Of a DNA stretch of 38,796 nt, positions 1 through 8,212 are shown piece after piece. A program made the translations under genes and the position numbers. Position 1 is the stretch's first letter. Each line of letters starts with the position of its first letter. The stretch is from Pengzhenrongella frigida (GTDB taxonomy: Bacteria > Actinomycetota > Actinomycetes > Actinomycetales > Cellulomonadaceae). The notes under the pieces were generated by a model that ran no database searches, was not told the origin of the DNA, and saw only the letters and a program-made list of their open reading frames with translations. The stretch is taken from contig NZ_SDWW01000044.1 in NCBI RefSeq assembly GCF_004168625.1, positions 1 to 38,796 of the forward strand, written 5' to 3'.

Positions 1-1043
1 GCCTCGTTCGCGTTCTGCGCGATCTCCCGGATCGAGGCACCCATCTCTTCGGCACCCGCCGCGACCGTCTGCACGTTCCGGCTGACCTCCTCCGCCGCAG
101 CGGAGACGACCCCGGCGCGCGCGCTGGTCTCCTCCGAGCCGGCGGCCACCTGCGTGTTGGCGGCCGACATCTCTTCGGCTGCCGCGGCGATCGTGCTCGC
201 CGTCTCGCCGACCCCGACGAGGGTGGCCCGCAGGGCGAGCTGTGCGGCCCCGAGAGCCTGCGCCATGCGGCCGACCTCGTCCCGGCTCTCGACCTCGGCC
301 GGCACGGTCAGGTCGCCGGTGGCCATGGCCTCGAGCGAGACCCGCACCTTCTCGACCGCCCGACGGATGGCCTGGGCCGTCACGTAGCCGAGCGCGAGAA
401 CGACCACCAGGGCGATGCCGAGCGAGATCACCAGGGTGCGGACGGCGGTGGTGGCCTCCGCCGCCGCCTGGGTGGCGATGACGGTCGAGTACTCGGTCAC
501 CTGCGCCTCGACGAGCTCCAGGTTGTCGAGGAAGGTGTCCTTCAGCGGTTCCGTCACCTCGGCGAGGACCCGGGCGTACTCGGCCTGGTCACCGGTGAGC
601 GCAGCGGGTGTGAGGTCGGAGTCCCGGGCGGCCTTCCAGGCGGCCCAGCCGTCGACGAACTCGGCCCACCCCTCGTAGACCTCCGGGGCCGCGGCCTCGT
701 AGGCGGCGATGTTGGCGTCGACCTCGGCGTCGTTCTCGGCCTGGTCGGCGAGCCAGTCCGCCGTGGCGTCCGCCGGCACCGCCGCGATCTGGGCCGCGAT
801 CATCCGCGCCTTGAGCTGGTTCTGGTGCGCCAGGTTGAGCGGGATCTGGACCTCGGTCTGGGCGTGCTCCAGGGTCTTGCTGTCCGCCGCGATGGCCTGC
901 ATCGAGACGACGGCCATGGCCCCCGTCGCGACTGCGACGACCGCCAGCAGGCCGATCACCGCGAGGATCTTCGTCCGGATGGACCGGTCGGCGACGAGCC
1001 TCCCCCGTCGGACAGTCGGGTTCGTGGCGGTTGATGCACTCAT
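1..1043 (-). CDS. Methyl-accepting chemotaxis protein, C-terminus cut by the window edge
   Basis: A transmembrane chemoreceptor that passes ligand signals to the CheA-CheW complex. The first 347 residues are present; the rest of the signalling hairpin lies beyond base 1. The ATG at 1043 follows a clear AGGAG six bases upstream. In order: a short cytoplasmic tail, a first membrane helix around residues 26-46, an extracellular helical sensor of about 150 residues (four-helix-bundle type by size and pattern), a second membrane helix around 203-223, a HAMP domain (LEAMATGDLTV and the DEVGRMAQAL helix), then the start of the methylated coiled coil with repeated AAEEM/AGAEEM patterns. It is the last readable member of the cheA-cheW-mcp group but is separated from cheW by 169 bases with several hairpins, so it may be transcribed partly on its own. 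The ligand cannot be told from the sequence. Confidence 0.93.
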   Translation of the reverse strand, partial: MSASTATNPTVRRGRLVADRSIRTKILAVIGLLAVVAVATGAMAVVSMQAIAADSKTLEHAQTEVQIPLNLAHQNQLKARMIAAQIAAVPADATADWLADQAENDAEVDANIAAYEAAAPEVYEGWAEFVDGWAAWKAARDSDLTPAALTGDQAEYARVLAEVTEPLKDTFLDNLELVEAQVTEYSTVIATQAAAEATTAVRTLVISLGIALVVVLALGYVTAQAIRRAVEKVRVSLEAMATGDLTVPAEVESRDEVGRMAQALGAAQLALRATLVGVGETASTIAAAAEEMSAANTQVAAGSEETSARAGVVSAAAEEVSRNVQTVAAGAEEMGASIREIAQNANE

Positions 1044-1090
1044 GTTGACTCCTCGGCAGTGTGTCTCGACAGGAACTACGCCACGATCTC

Positions 1091-1205
1091 CGGTCGGCGA
1101 GATCTCCCGCCGACCGTCCCCTTGCCTCGCCGCACTCACCTCCCCGGACCAGGAGTCCGGGCCAAGCTGTTCACGGTCCAGCCGCCACGCGGGGCGCGGC
1201 TGGAC
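1091..1205 (-). terminator. Three hairpins between cheW and the chemoreceptor gene
   Basis: Three perfect stem-loops lie in the 169-base gap: a 10-bp stem (1176-1185 with 1196-1205), a 6-bp stem (1144-1149 with 1155-1160) and a 9-bp stem (1091-1099 with 1108-1116). On the minus strand they follow the cheW stop. None is followed by a strong U-run, so they may act as a leaky terminator or protect mRNA ends rather than fully stop transcription. No convincing promoter for the receptor gene was found in the rest of the gap. Confidence 0.45.
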
Positions 1206-1212
1206 GCTTCCG

Positions 1213-1632
1213 CTATGCCGCGGTGGCTCGTTCGACGTCGAGCGCGAGCAGCAGACCCTGGTCGAGCTTGTAGGCGCCCAGGATCACCTCGCGCAGCGCG
1301 GCCGGGAGCGTGTCCGGCGGGGTCTCGAACTTGGAGTCGTCGACGTCGAACACGTCGCCGATCTCGTCGACGAGAAGGCTGATCGCCTCACCGTTGACCT
1401 CGACGACGACCATCATCGGCTCGGCGTCCTCGGCCAGCGGAGCGAGTCCGAGCCGGGTGCGCAGGTCGATGGTCATGACGACCTGACCGCGCAGGTTCAC
1501 CAGTCCGGTCACGCCGGGCGGCGCGAGCGGGACGGTGGTCCGGGTGTGTGCGCGAAGCACCTCCTGGACCCGCAGGACGTCGATGCCGTACCTGGCCCCG
1601 GCGACCGTGAACGTCGCAAGCTGCGTGCTCAT
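1213..1632 (-). CDS. cheW: Chemotaxis coupling protein CheW
   Basis: CheW links chemoreceptors to the CheA kinase in the polar signalling array. The 139-residue product is one CheW domain of normal length, with the typical LATFTVAGARYGID start, the VTGLVNLRGQVV strand-turn and the ISLLVDEIGDVFDVD segment. The ATG at 1632 lies one base after the cheA stop (TGAGATG), so the genes are very likely translationally coupled. A longer frame reading from 1710 would overlap cheA by 77 bases and adds sequence foreign to the family, so it was not used. Confidence 0.96.
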   Translation of the reverse strand: MSTQLATFTVAGARYGIDVLRVQEVLRAHTRTTVPLAPPGVTGLVNLRGQVVMTIDLRTRLGLAPLAEDAEPMMVVVEVNGEAISLLVDEIGDVFDVDDSKFETPPDTLPAALREVILGAYKLDQGLLLALDVERATAA

Positions 1633-1633
1633 C

Positions 1634-4198
1634 TCAAACCCCCACGAGTGTGTCGAGCTCGGACCGCAGGGACTGACCCGGAAGGGCCGCCCCGCTGAAG
1701 TCACCGGCATCGTCGGATGCGGTGTCGGAGCGGTCGTCGAAGAACGTCGGATCGGCGGTCAGCACCGCCTGCGTGACATCCAGCCGCTCCGTCACCCGGT
1801 CCTTGAGGACGGTCGAACCGATCAGGCCGTGGCCGTCGATCTGACTGTGCTGGGCGGTGTCGTCGTCCACGATGTCGATGATCTCGTCGACCACGATCGC
1901 CACGCTGCGCGAGCCGCGGGTGTAGACGATGACGAGCAGCTCGTCGGCCTCGGCGTCACTCATGGCGCCGAGCAGGCGGTCGAGCCGCACGAGCGGGACG
2001 ATCGCGCCGCGGTACTGCACGACCTCGCGGCCACCGACGTGCTCGACCAGATCGCCTCGCAGGCGCTCGAGCCGGGTGACGGCTCCGAGCGGGATCGCGA
2101 CCCGGCGCCCGTCGCCGATTCCGGCGACCAGCACCTGCTCGGTCGCGCCAGCCGTGGCGGCCGAGGCCGAGGCCGACTCGCGGTCGAGGTCGAGCATCTC
2201 GGCGTTGAGCGAGCGACGCGCCAGCGCGCCCACGTCGAGGATCAGCGACACGCGGCCGTCCCCGAGGAGCGTCGCACCGGTGTAGACGCCGATCGCCTTG
2301 AGGCGGGCGGAGAGCGCCTTGACGACGATCTCCTCCGTGTTCAGCACCCGGTCGATGATGAGGCCGAACCGCTGGGTGTCGGCCTGCAGGACGGCGATGA
2401 CGGCGGGAGCGTCGGGCTCGCGGTTGTGCCCGGTCTCGAGCACGTCGCGCAGCTCGACCAGCGGCAGCAGGTCTCCCCGCAGGCGGTAGACCGGAGCGGA
2501 ACCGATGTACTCGATCGCCGTCCGGGCCTTCTGCCCATCGAGCGCGACGAGCTCGAGCAGGCTGACCTGCGGGATCGCATAGAGCTCGCCGGCGGACTCG
2601 ACCGTCAGTGCGGGCATGATCGCGAGCGTCAGGGGGATGCGCAGGCGCCAGGTCGTCCCGCGCCCGACCGCGGACTCGACGTCGACCTGCCCGCCGATGG
2701 CCTCGATCTTCGTGCGCACGACGTCCATCCCGACACCCCGGCCGGAGACCTTGGTGACGGCCTGAGCCATCGAGAAGCCCGGCAGGAAGAGCAGCTGGAG
2801 GAGATCGGGCTCGCTCATCCCGGCGACCTGCTCCGGGGTGCGCAGACCGCGCTCGACGGCCTTCGCGGCGATCCGCTCGGCGTCGATGCCCTTGCCGTCG
2901 TCCACGACGTCGACGACGACCTGGCCACCGGCGTGGTAGGCGCGCAGCGTCAGGACGCCGATGGCGGCCTTGCCCGCCGCGACGCGGTCGTTCGGTGCTT
3001 CGATGCCGTGGTCGATGGCGTTGCGGACCAGGTGGGTCAGCGGGTCCTTGACCGCCTCGAGCAGCGTGCGGTCGAGCTCGGTGTCACCGCCGACCATGTC
3101 GAGGCGCACCTGCCGCCCACAGGTCGAGGCAAGGTCGCGCACGATGCGCGGCATCTTGGCCCACACGTGGTCGATCGGCTGCATGCGCGTCTTCATGACG
3201 CCCTCTTGCAGCTCGGAGGCGATCAGGCTCAGCCGCTGCGAGGCGCGCACCAGGTCGACGTCGACGCTGCCGTCCGCGAGGCGGTTGAGCTGGTTGCGGG
3301 CGAGCACGAGCTCGCCGACCTGACGCATGAGCGCGTCCAGCAGGTCGACGTCGACGCGGATCGAGGCGTCGGAGGCGGTGCGGGGGCCGGGGGCGTCCGA
3401 CGCGGGCTCCTCCGTGACCGCCGCGGCCTGGTCGGCTGCGCGACCGCGCTGCGACGGAAGGATGGACCCGGACGGGGCGACCGCAGGCGGCACCACGACA
3501 GCGGGATCGGGGATGGTCACGATGGCCTCCAGGAGGGTGTCGAGGTCGAGCTCGTCGTCGTCGGCGAGGTCAAGGGCGGCGTCGGCGACGAGATCCTCGA
3601 CGTCCTGCACGAACGCGGCGTCGAGCTCGGACGCCAGCTCGGCGTCGGTCGCCTCGACGGCCACGGGCGCCGGCACGGGCACGAGATCGGCTTCGAGATC
3701 GGCTTCGAGATCGGCCTCGTGCTCGGGTGCGTCGGCCTCGTCGGGTGCTGCGGCGCTTTCGGGGGCGGCGTCGGTCGCGGCTTCCTCGGCCCCGGGCACG
3801 GTCACGACGGTGCGGTTCTCGAGCACCTCGTGGATCTGATCGATCACCGGATCGACGGCGATGTCGCCCTCGACCCCGGCCGCCTCGATCGACGCGAGGA
3901 TCTCGCGCACCGTGTCGACCATGCGCAGCAGCACGTCGGTCGTCGGCAGGTCCATCTGCCGCCGGCCCTCACGCAGCTGCACGAGCAGGTTCTCACCCGC
4001 GTGGGTGACCTTCTCGAGCAGCCCGAACGCCAAGAAGCCGCTCGTGCCCTTGATGGTGTGGATCGTGCGGAAGATGCTGCTGAGCAGCTCACGCGAGCCG
4101 GGCGACCCTTCCAGGGCCACCAGGTCCTGATCGAGCTGATCGAGGTTCTCGTAGCTCTCGACCAAGAACTCACGGACGATCTCGTCCATGTCATCCAT
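1634..4198 (-). CDS. cheA: Chemotaxis histidine kinase CheA with two C-terminal CheW-like domains
   Basis: CheA autophosphorylates in response to receptors and passes phosphate to CheY. The product has 854 residues. Domains: HPt (1-120) with phospho-acceptor His47 in HTIKG; a long acidic, Ala/Pro-rich linker (about 130-280) where a CheY-binding P2 domain would normally lie; dimerisation helices (280-345); ATPase domain (350-520) with the N box LVRNAIDHG, DDGKGID and GRGVGMD; a first CheW-like domain (525-665); then a second CheW-like domain (686-815) and an acidic tail. The ATG at 4198 has GGAGG six bases upstream; an upstream start at 4252 adds 18 residues unlike the family. The linker contains a 12-bp unit repeated three times (3683-3718) encoding EADL units. 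The tandem CheW domains and absence of a recognisable P2 set it apart from the enterobacterial form. Confidence 0.95.
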   Translation of the reverse strand: MDDMDEIVREFLVESYENLDQLDQDLVALEGSPGSRELLSSIFRTIHTIKGTSGFLAFGLLEKVTHAGENLLVQLREGRRQMDLPTTDVLLRMVDTVREILASIEAAGVEGDIAVDPVIDQIHEVLENRTVVTVPGAEEAATDAAPESAAAPDEADAPEHEADLEADLEADLVPVPAPVAVEATDAELASELDAAFVQDVEDLVADAALDLADDDELDLDTLLEAIVTIPDPAVVVPPAVAPSGSILPSQRGRAADQAAAVTEEPASDAPGPRTASDASIRVDVDLLDALMRQVGELVLARNQLNRLADGSVDVDLVRASQRLSLIASELQEGVMKTRMQPIDHVWAKMPRIVRDLASTCGRQVRLDMVGGDTELDRTLLEAVKDPLTHLVRNAIDHGIEAPNDRVAAGKAAIGVLTLRAYHAGGQVVVDVVDDGKGIDAERIAAKAVERGLRTPEQVAGMSEPDLLQLLFLPGFSMAQAVTKVSGRGVGMDVVRTKIEAIGGQVDVESAVGRGTTWRLRIPLTLAIMPALTVESAGELYAIPQVSLLELVALDGQKARTAIEYIGSAPVYRLRGDLLPLVELRDVLETGHNREPDAPAVIAVLQADTQRFGLIIDRVLNTEEIVVKALSARLKAIGVYTGATLLGDGRVSLILDVGALARRSLNAEMLDLDRESASASAATAGATEQVLVAGIGDGRRVAIPLGAVTRLERLRGDLVEHVGGREVVQYRGAIVPLVRLDRLLGAMSDAEADELLVIVYTRGSRSVAIVVDEIIDIVDDDTAQHSQIDGHGLIGSTVLKDRVTERLDVTQAVLTADPTFFDDRSDTASDDAGDFSGAALPGQSLRSELDTLVGV
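3683..3718 (-). repeat. 12-bp triple tandem repeat in the cheA linker
   Basis: Unit GAGATCGGCTTC on the plus strand, copies at 3683, 3695 and 3707; the last differs at one base. It encodes EADL repeats in the disordered acidic linker of CheA and could change in copy number without breaking the frame. Confidence 0.85.
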
Positions 4199-4413
4199 TG
4201 CTGCCTCCACACACCTCGGACCTGCGACTGCACGTCTGATCGACAGCAGCACGGTCGAGATGAGCGGTATGGGCCGGGATCACGTCGTGACTCACCCGGG
4301 CGGAGCGCACGGCTGGTCCCTGGACACCGGCGAGGCATCACCGCAGGACGGCGAACGCCCAGGTCAGAGGGCGCAACCGCGATTCGAGCCGGTGGACGGC
4401 CCGACGTCGGCGA
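4199..4413. other. Spacer between csrA and cheA
   Basis: A 215-base gap on the minus-strand path from csrA to cheA. It ends with the GGAGG ribosome site of cheA. No convincing coding frame, terminator or recognisable sigma-28 box was seen. Its length suggests that cheA-cheW has its own promoter, but none could be named. Confidence 0.4.
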
Positions 4414-4650
4414 TCAGGGGGTGCGGGGTGGCACCAGACGGCGCAGGGTGTCGACCGCGGCGTCGGTGGCGGCCGTGGCGGCCAGGTTCGCTGCCTTGAC
4501 GGCGTCGATGACCTCGGCGCGGTTGACGGCGATCGACCGCGGCGCGTCGATGCCGAGGCGTACGCCGTCACTGCGTACCTCAAGGATCGTGATGACGATG
4601 TCGTCACCGATCATCAGTCGCTCGCCCACGCGACGGCTCAGCACCAGCAT
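4414..4650 (-). CDS. csrA: Carbon storage/flagellin translation regulator CsrA
   Basis: CsrA is a small dimeric RNA-binding protein that covers GGA motifs in mRNA leaders and blocks translation; in flagellated Gram-positive bacteria its main target is flagellin mRNA, relieved by FliW. The first 50 residues match the family closely (MLVLSRRVGERLMIGDDI, then RLGIDAP and AVNRAEV). The protein has 78 residues with a short Ala-rich C-terminal extension. No clear Shine-Dalgarno precedes the ATG at 4650; the sequence GCCGATAG at 4669-4676 resembles a sigma-28 -10 box but lacks a matching -35. A FliW gene at 36,035 and CsrA-type sites in the fliC leader support a flagellin-control role. Confidence 0.96.
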   Translation of the reverse strand: MLVLSRRVGERLMIGDDIVITILEVRSDGVRLGIDAPRSIAVNRAEVIDAVKAANLAATAATDAAVDTLRRLVPPRTP

Positions 4651-4733
4651 GACGCCGAGACTATCCGACTATCGGCGCGAATCCCCCGGCGGGCTACGCC
4701 ACTCGAGCCGCCAGGGGGGCAACAAGCACGCCC

Positions 4734-6050
4734 TCAGTCCCACCGGGCCCCGGCCGCGAGCCGTTCGCTCAGCATCGCGGCCCACACCACGGGGGTCGCG
4801 GGCAGCCCGTCGATCCAGCCGATGGGCAGCCCGAGGTCCAGCATGGTTCCCGGTTCCTGGGTCTCGTGGACCGAACCCGCCGCCGCGACGTCGAACTCGC
4901 GGGCCCGTCCGACCACCCGCAGCCACGCGCGCAGGTCCGCCGTCTTGCGCCGCGCGTCCACGACCGCCCAGGCCTGATCGGGGCCCAGGTCGGCCAACAG
5001 CTCCGCGGCGACGGACCAGTCCTCGGGCTCGGAGCCGACGCCGACGGCGACGATGCTGACCTGCTCGCCGTCGGCGAAGCGCGCGCGGTGCTGCGCGGCC
5101 GCGGTCGGGCTGAGCAGGCGGCGGGCGTGCCCGGGGGCCGCGTGCATCTGGCCGGCGAGCACCACGTCGTGCGGGTCCTGGCGCAGCCGGATCGCGAACT
5201 GGGTCGCGACCTCGAGCGCCTGGGCCCCCTCGCCGACGACGGCGATGATCGAGCCCTGGTCGCGCAGCAGTGCGGGCGGCCGGACCAGCCGGCCGAGCAG
5301 GTCGGACAGCGGCATCGTCTCGTCGAGCCCGCCGGCGCCGAGCAGGGCGGCGGGGACGCCGAGCCCGAGCAGCGCGCGCCGGTCGCCGCCCCCGGCGCGC
5401 GGTGGCGCGGCCGTCGGCGCGGGAGTGGTGGTCGAGGTGGGGCCGGGCGGGGCCTCCCGGGGGAGGAACCGGGGATCGGGCGCCGCCGACGGCAGGTCTG
5501 CGTCCCCCGCATCGGCGCCGGCGTCCGGCACCTTCGGGACGTCGACGGGGTCCGGCGGCTTCGGCACGTCGGCCATGTCGTCGATCGAGGCGAGCAGGGT
5601 CGCGAACGTGTCCGCGTCGGTCGACACCCGTGGGCCGGTCGGCACCGCGGCCGGGGAAGAGCCGTCCGGAGGCCCGGTCGGGCTCGTGCCGGACGGGCTC
5701 GCCCCCGCTCCGGTCGCCGTCGCCGGCATCGGCATCGGCATCGGCACGAAGTCGGCCGCCGGTGCGGGCTGACCTGCGTCCCACGCCTCCTCGGCGTCGG
5801 CGGCGTCGAGAAGGCCGGCCAGCCCCGAGCCGACCGCCGGCAGGTGCACGCTCTGCCGCCGCGGGATCCGGGCGGGCCGGTCGGGAACCTCGACGGTCAG
5901 CTCGAAGTGCTCCTTCGCGAAGAACCCGGCCAGGCCCCCGGTGCGCACGCGCTCGGCGCGGACCACCACGGCGTTCGGCCCCATCTCCGCGCGGACGCGG
6001 TGCATGAGCGTCGCGAGATCGTCGCCGTCAAGCAGCAATCGCGTGGGCAT
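4734..6050 (-). CDS. FlhF-like protein with a degenerate GTPase domain
   Basis: The 438-residue product begins like FlhF, the SRP-type GTPase that places flagella: the MHRVRAEMGPNAVVVRAERV stretch corresponds to the LVREELGPDAVILS block of FlhF, followed by a GFFAKEHFELTVEV strand. A Pro/Ala/Thr-rich linker (about 95-225) leads to a C-terminal domain shaped like the FlhF NG domain, but the place of the P-loop (residues 269-278, IAVVGEGAQA) lacks the GKT needed to bind nucleotide, and no DTAGR motif is visible. It sits directly after flhA, where flhF is found in many bacteria; its ATG lies 23 bases inside the flhA end. Inference: a non-hydrolysing FlhF derivative with a scaffold or placement role. 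The family assignment rests on the N-terminal match and the position; the C-terminal assignment is weaker. Confidence 0.7.
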   Translation of the reverse strand: MPTRLLLDGDDLATLMHRVRAEMGPNAVVVRAERVRTGGLAGFFAKEHFELTVEVPDRPARIPRRQSVHLPAVGSGLAGLLDAADAEEAWDAGQPAPAADFVPMPMPMPATATGAGASPSGTSPTGPPDGSSPAAVPTGPRVSTDADTFATLLASIDDMADVPKPPDPVDVPKVPDAGADAGDADLPSAAPDPRFLPREAPPGPTSTTTPAPTAAPPRAGGGDRRALLGLGVPAALLGAGGLDETMPLSDLLGRLVRPPALLRDQGSIIAVVGEGAQALEVATQFAIRLRQDPHDVVLAGQMHAAPGHARRLLSPTAAAQHRARFADGEQVSIVAVGVGSEPEDWSVAAELLADLGPDQAWAVVDARRKTADLRAWLRVVGRAREFDVAAAGSVHETQEPGTMLDLGLPIGWIDGLPATPVVWAAMLSERLAAGARWD

Positions 6051-8079
6051 CTCGCACCGTCCCTACCGTCTCGATCCGAAGTCCCGATCCGGTCACCTCG
6101 GTGTAGGACAGTACTTGCAGATCGGGGCTGGCCAGCAGGACCAGCCGCCGCATCGCGGAGCGCAGCGCGGGCGCGCAGGTGAGCACGACGGGGAAGCCGT
6201 TCGCCTCCGCCACCGCCACGCACGTGCGCACCGAGCTGAGCACCCCGTCGACCCGGTCGGGGTCGAGCATGATCTGGGCGCCGCCCTCGGCGGGCCGCAG
6301 CGACTCCACGAGCTGCTGCTCGAGCATCGGGTCGACGACGATGACGCGCAGCACGCCGTCGTGCCCGTACGGGGCCGCGAGCGCGGGGCCGAGCGCGGTC
6401 CGGGCGGCGTTGACCAGCCCGGGCACGTCGGTGCCGACCTTCGCCCGCAGCGCGAGCGCCTCGTAGATCCGGCCCAGGTCGCGGATCGGCACCTGCTCGT
6501 CGAGCAGCCCGTGCAGCACGCGCTGGACCTCCCCGAGGCTGAGCAGCCCCGGCACGAGCTCGTCGACCACCGACGGGTTGACCTGCTTGACGCCCTCGGT
6601 GAGGACCCGGACGTCCTCACGGGTGAGCAGCCGCGACGCGTTCGCGCCGATGATCGAGCCGAGGTGCGTGATGAGCACCGAGACCCGGTCGATCACGGTG
6701 GCCCCGGACATCTCGGCCGCGTGCCGCAGCTCGGCGGGGATCCACTTGCCGGCCAGGCCGAAGACCGGCTCCTGGACCGCGGTGCCGGGCAGCGCCTCGA
6801 GCGAGTCACCGAGCGCGAGCATCCGCCCGACGGGCAGCTCGCCGCGGCCGACCTCGACGCCGGAGATCCGGACCGCGTAGGTCGAGCGGGGCAGGTCGAC
6901 GGAGTCGCGCGTGCGCACCGGCGGCACGACGACGCCGAGGTCGAGGGCGATCTTGCGGCGCAGCCCACGGACCCGGGAGAGCAGGTCGCCGTCGCCCCCG
7001 CCGACCAGGTCGACGAGGTCGGGCGCGAGCAGGATCTCGAGGGCGTGCACCCGCATCTGCTCGATCAGCGACTCGGGGCTGTCGGGCGACTGCGGGGCCA
7101 CCGGCGGGGCGGCGGTCAGCTCAGCGGCGGCCTCGGCCACGTCGCGGGCCTTGACCCGCTGGCCGCCGTAGATCAGCAGCGCGCCGATGATCATGAACGG
7201 CAGCTTGGGCAGGCCGGGGATCACGGCCAGGGCGACCGCGGCGACGCCGGCGATCTGCAGGGCCTGGCTCGACTGGGCGAGCTGCTTGCTCGCGGCCGAG
7301 CCGAGGTCGCCGTCGGCCGTGGCTCGCGTGACGATGATGCCGCTCGAGACCGAGAGCAGCAGGGCCGGGATCTGGGTGACGAGACCGTCGCCGATGGTCA
7401 GCAGGCTGAAGTGCTCGAGCGCCTCGCCGGCGGACATGCCCATCTGCAGCATGCCGATGACGAATCCGCCGATGAGGTTGATCAGCGTGATGATGATGCC
7501 GGCGATCGCGTCACCCTTGACGAACTTGGACCCACCGTCCATCGCGCCGTAGAAGTCCGCCTCGGCGCCGACGTCGGCCCGGCGCCGGCGCGCGGTGTCC
7601 TCGTCGATGAGCCCCGAGTTGAGGTCGGCGTCGATCGCCATCTGCTTGCCGGGCATGGCGTCCAGGGTGAACCGGGCCCCGACCTCGGCCACGCGCCCGG
7701 CGCCGTTCGTGATCACGACGAACTGGATGACGACCAGGATCATGAAGATCACGAGGCCGATCACGAGCGAGCCGCCCACGACGAAGTGCCCGAACGCCTC
7801 GATGACCTCCCCCGCGTACCCGTCGCGCAGCACCAGCCGGGTCGAGGCGACGTTGAGCCCGAGCCGGAACAGCGTGGCGACGAGCAGCAACGACGGGAAG
7901 ATCGAGAAGTCGAGCGGCCGCTTGACGTACATGGACGTCAGCAGGATCACGAGCGAGCCGATGATGTTGACGATGATCAGCAGGTCGAGCAGCTGCGCGG
8001 GGATCGGCACCACGAGCAGCATGACGATGCCGACGACGCCGGCGGGGACCGCGAGCCCGGCAATGTTCGTGTTCTTCAT
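6028..8079 (-). CDS. flhA: Flagellar export gate protein FlhA
   Basis: FlhA is the large export-gate subunit of the flagellar type III secretion system; it forms a nine-fold cytoplasmic ring that docks chaperone-substrate complexes. The 683-residue product has about eight membrane helices in the first 320 residues, the conserved cytoplasmic FHIPEP-type loop (ARFTLDAMPGKQMAIDADLN and the RRRADVGAEADFYGAMDG block), then a globular cytoplasmic domain. The ATG at 8079 (MKNTNIAGL) has GAGGA upstream. A frame extending to 8259 adds 60 Pro/Arg-rich residues that do not resemble FlhA. It is followed by the overlapping FlhF-like gene. Confidence 0.97.
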   Translation of the reverse strand: MKNTNIAGLAVPAGVVGIVMLLVVPIPAQLLDLLIIVNIIGSLVILLTSMYVKRPLDFSIFPSLLLVATLFRLGLNVASTRLVLRDGYAGEVIEAFGHFVVGGSLVIGLVIFMILVVIQFVVITNGAGRVAEVGARFTLDAMPGKQMAIDADLNSGLIDEDTARRRRADVGAEADFYGAMDGGSKFVKGDAIAGIIITLINLIGGFVIGMLQMGMSAGEALEHFSLLTIGDGLVTQIPALLLSVSSGIIVTRATADGDLGSAASKQLAQSSQALQIAGVAAVALAVIPGLPKLPFMIIGALLIYGGQRVKARDVAEAAAELTAAPPVAPQSPDSPESLIEQMRVHALEILLAPDLVDLVGGGDGDLLSRVRGLRRKIALDLGVVVPPVRTRDSVDLPRSTYAVRISGVEVGRGELPVGRMLALGDSLEALPGTAVQEPVFGLAGKWIPAELRHAAEMSGATVIDRVSVLITHLGSIIGANASRLLTREDVRVLTEGVKQVNPSVVDELVPGLLSLGEVQRVLHGLLDEQVPIRDLGRIYEALALRAKVGTDVPGLVNAARTALGPALAAPYGHDGVLRVIVVDPMLEQQLVESLRPAEGGAQIMLDPDRVDGVLSSVRTCVAVAEANGFPVVLTCAPALRSAMRRLVLLASPDLQVLSYTEVTGSGLRIETVGTVRDAHAIAA

Positions 8080-8212
8080 CGACTCGTCCTCGTTCGGGTG
8101 GGCCTGGTGGCTCGGGCGGGGCTGGCGGGGCGTGCGGGGCTGGCAGGGCGCGCGTGCCGGGCGGGCGGGGGGATCGCGTGGCCCGGGGGGCTCAGCGGTG
8201 GCCGGGGGAAGG
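8080..8212. other. G/C-repetitive spacer between flhB and flhA
   Basis: A 133-base gap, unusual in an operon where most genes overlap. It contains imperfect tandem copies of a GGGCTGGC(A/G)GGGCG-type unit between about 8118 and 8170 (plus-strand reading), giving a C-rich stretch in the mRNA. No gene or promoter was recognised. Confidence 0.5.

Noticed and set aside
4669-4676. GCCGATAG as a sigma-28 -10 element for csrA
   Set aside because: Good -10 match, but no TAAA-like -35 at 15 bases and no clear leader or ribosome site; GCCGAT is common by chance in such GC-rich DNA.
1535-5059. A very long plus-strand open frame opposite cheA, csrA and the FlhF-like gene
   Set aside because: It is a GC-driven shadow: low-complexity Asp/Arg/Gly/Leu composition, no domain, and real conserved genes on the other strand.
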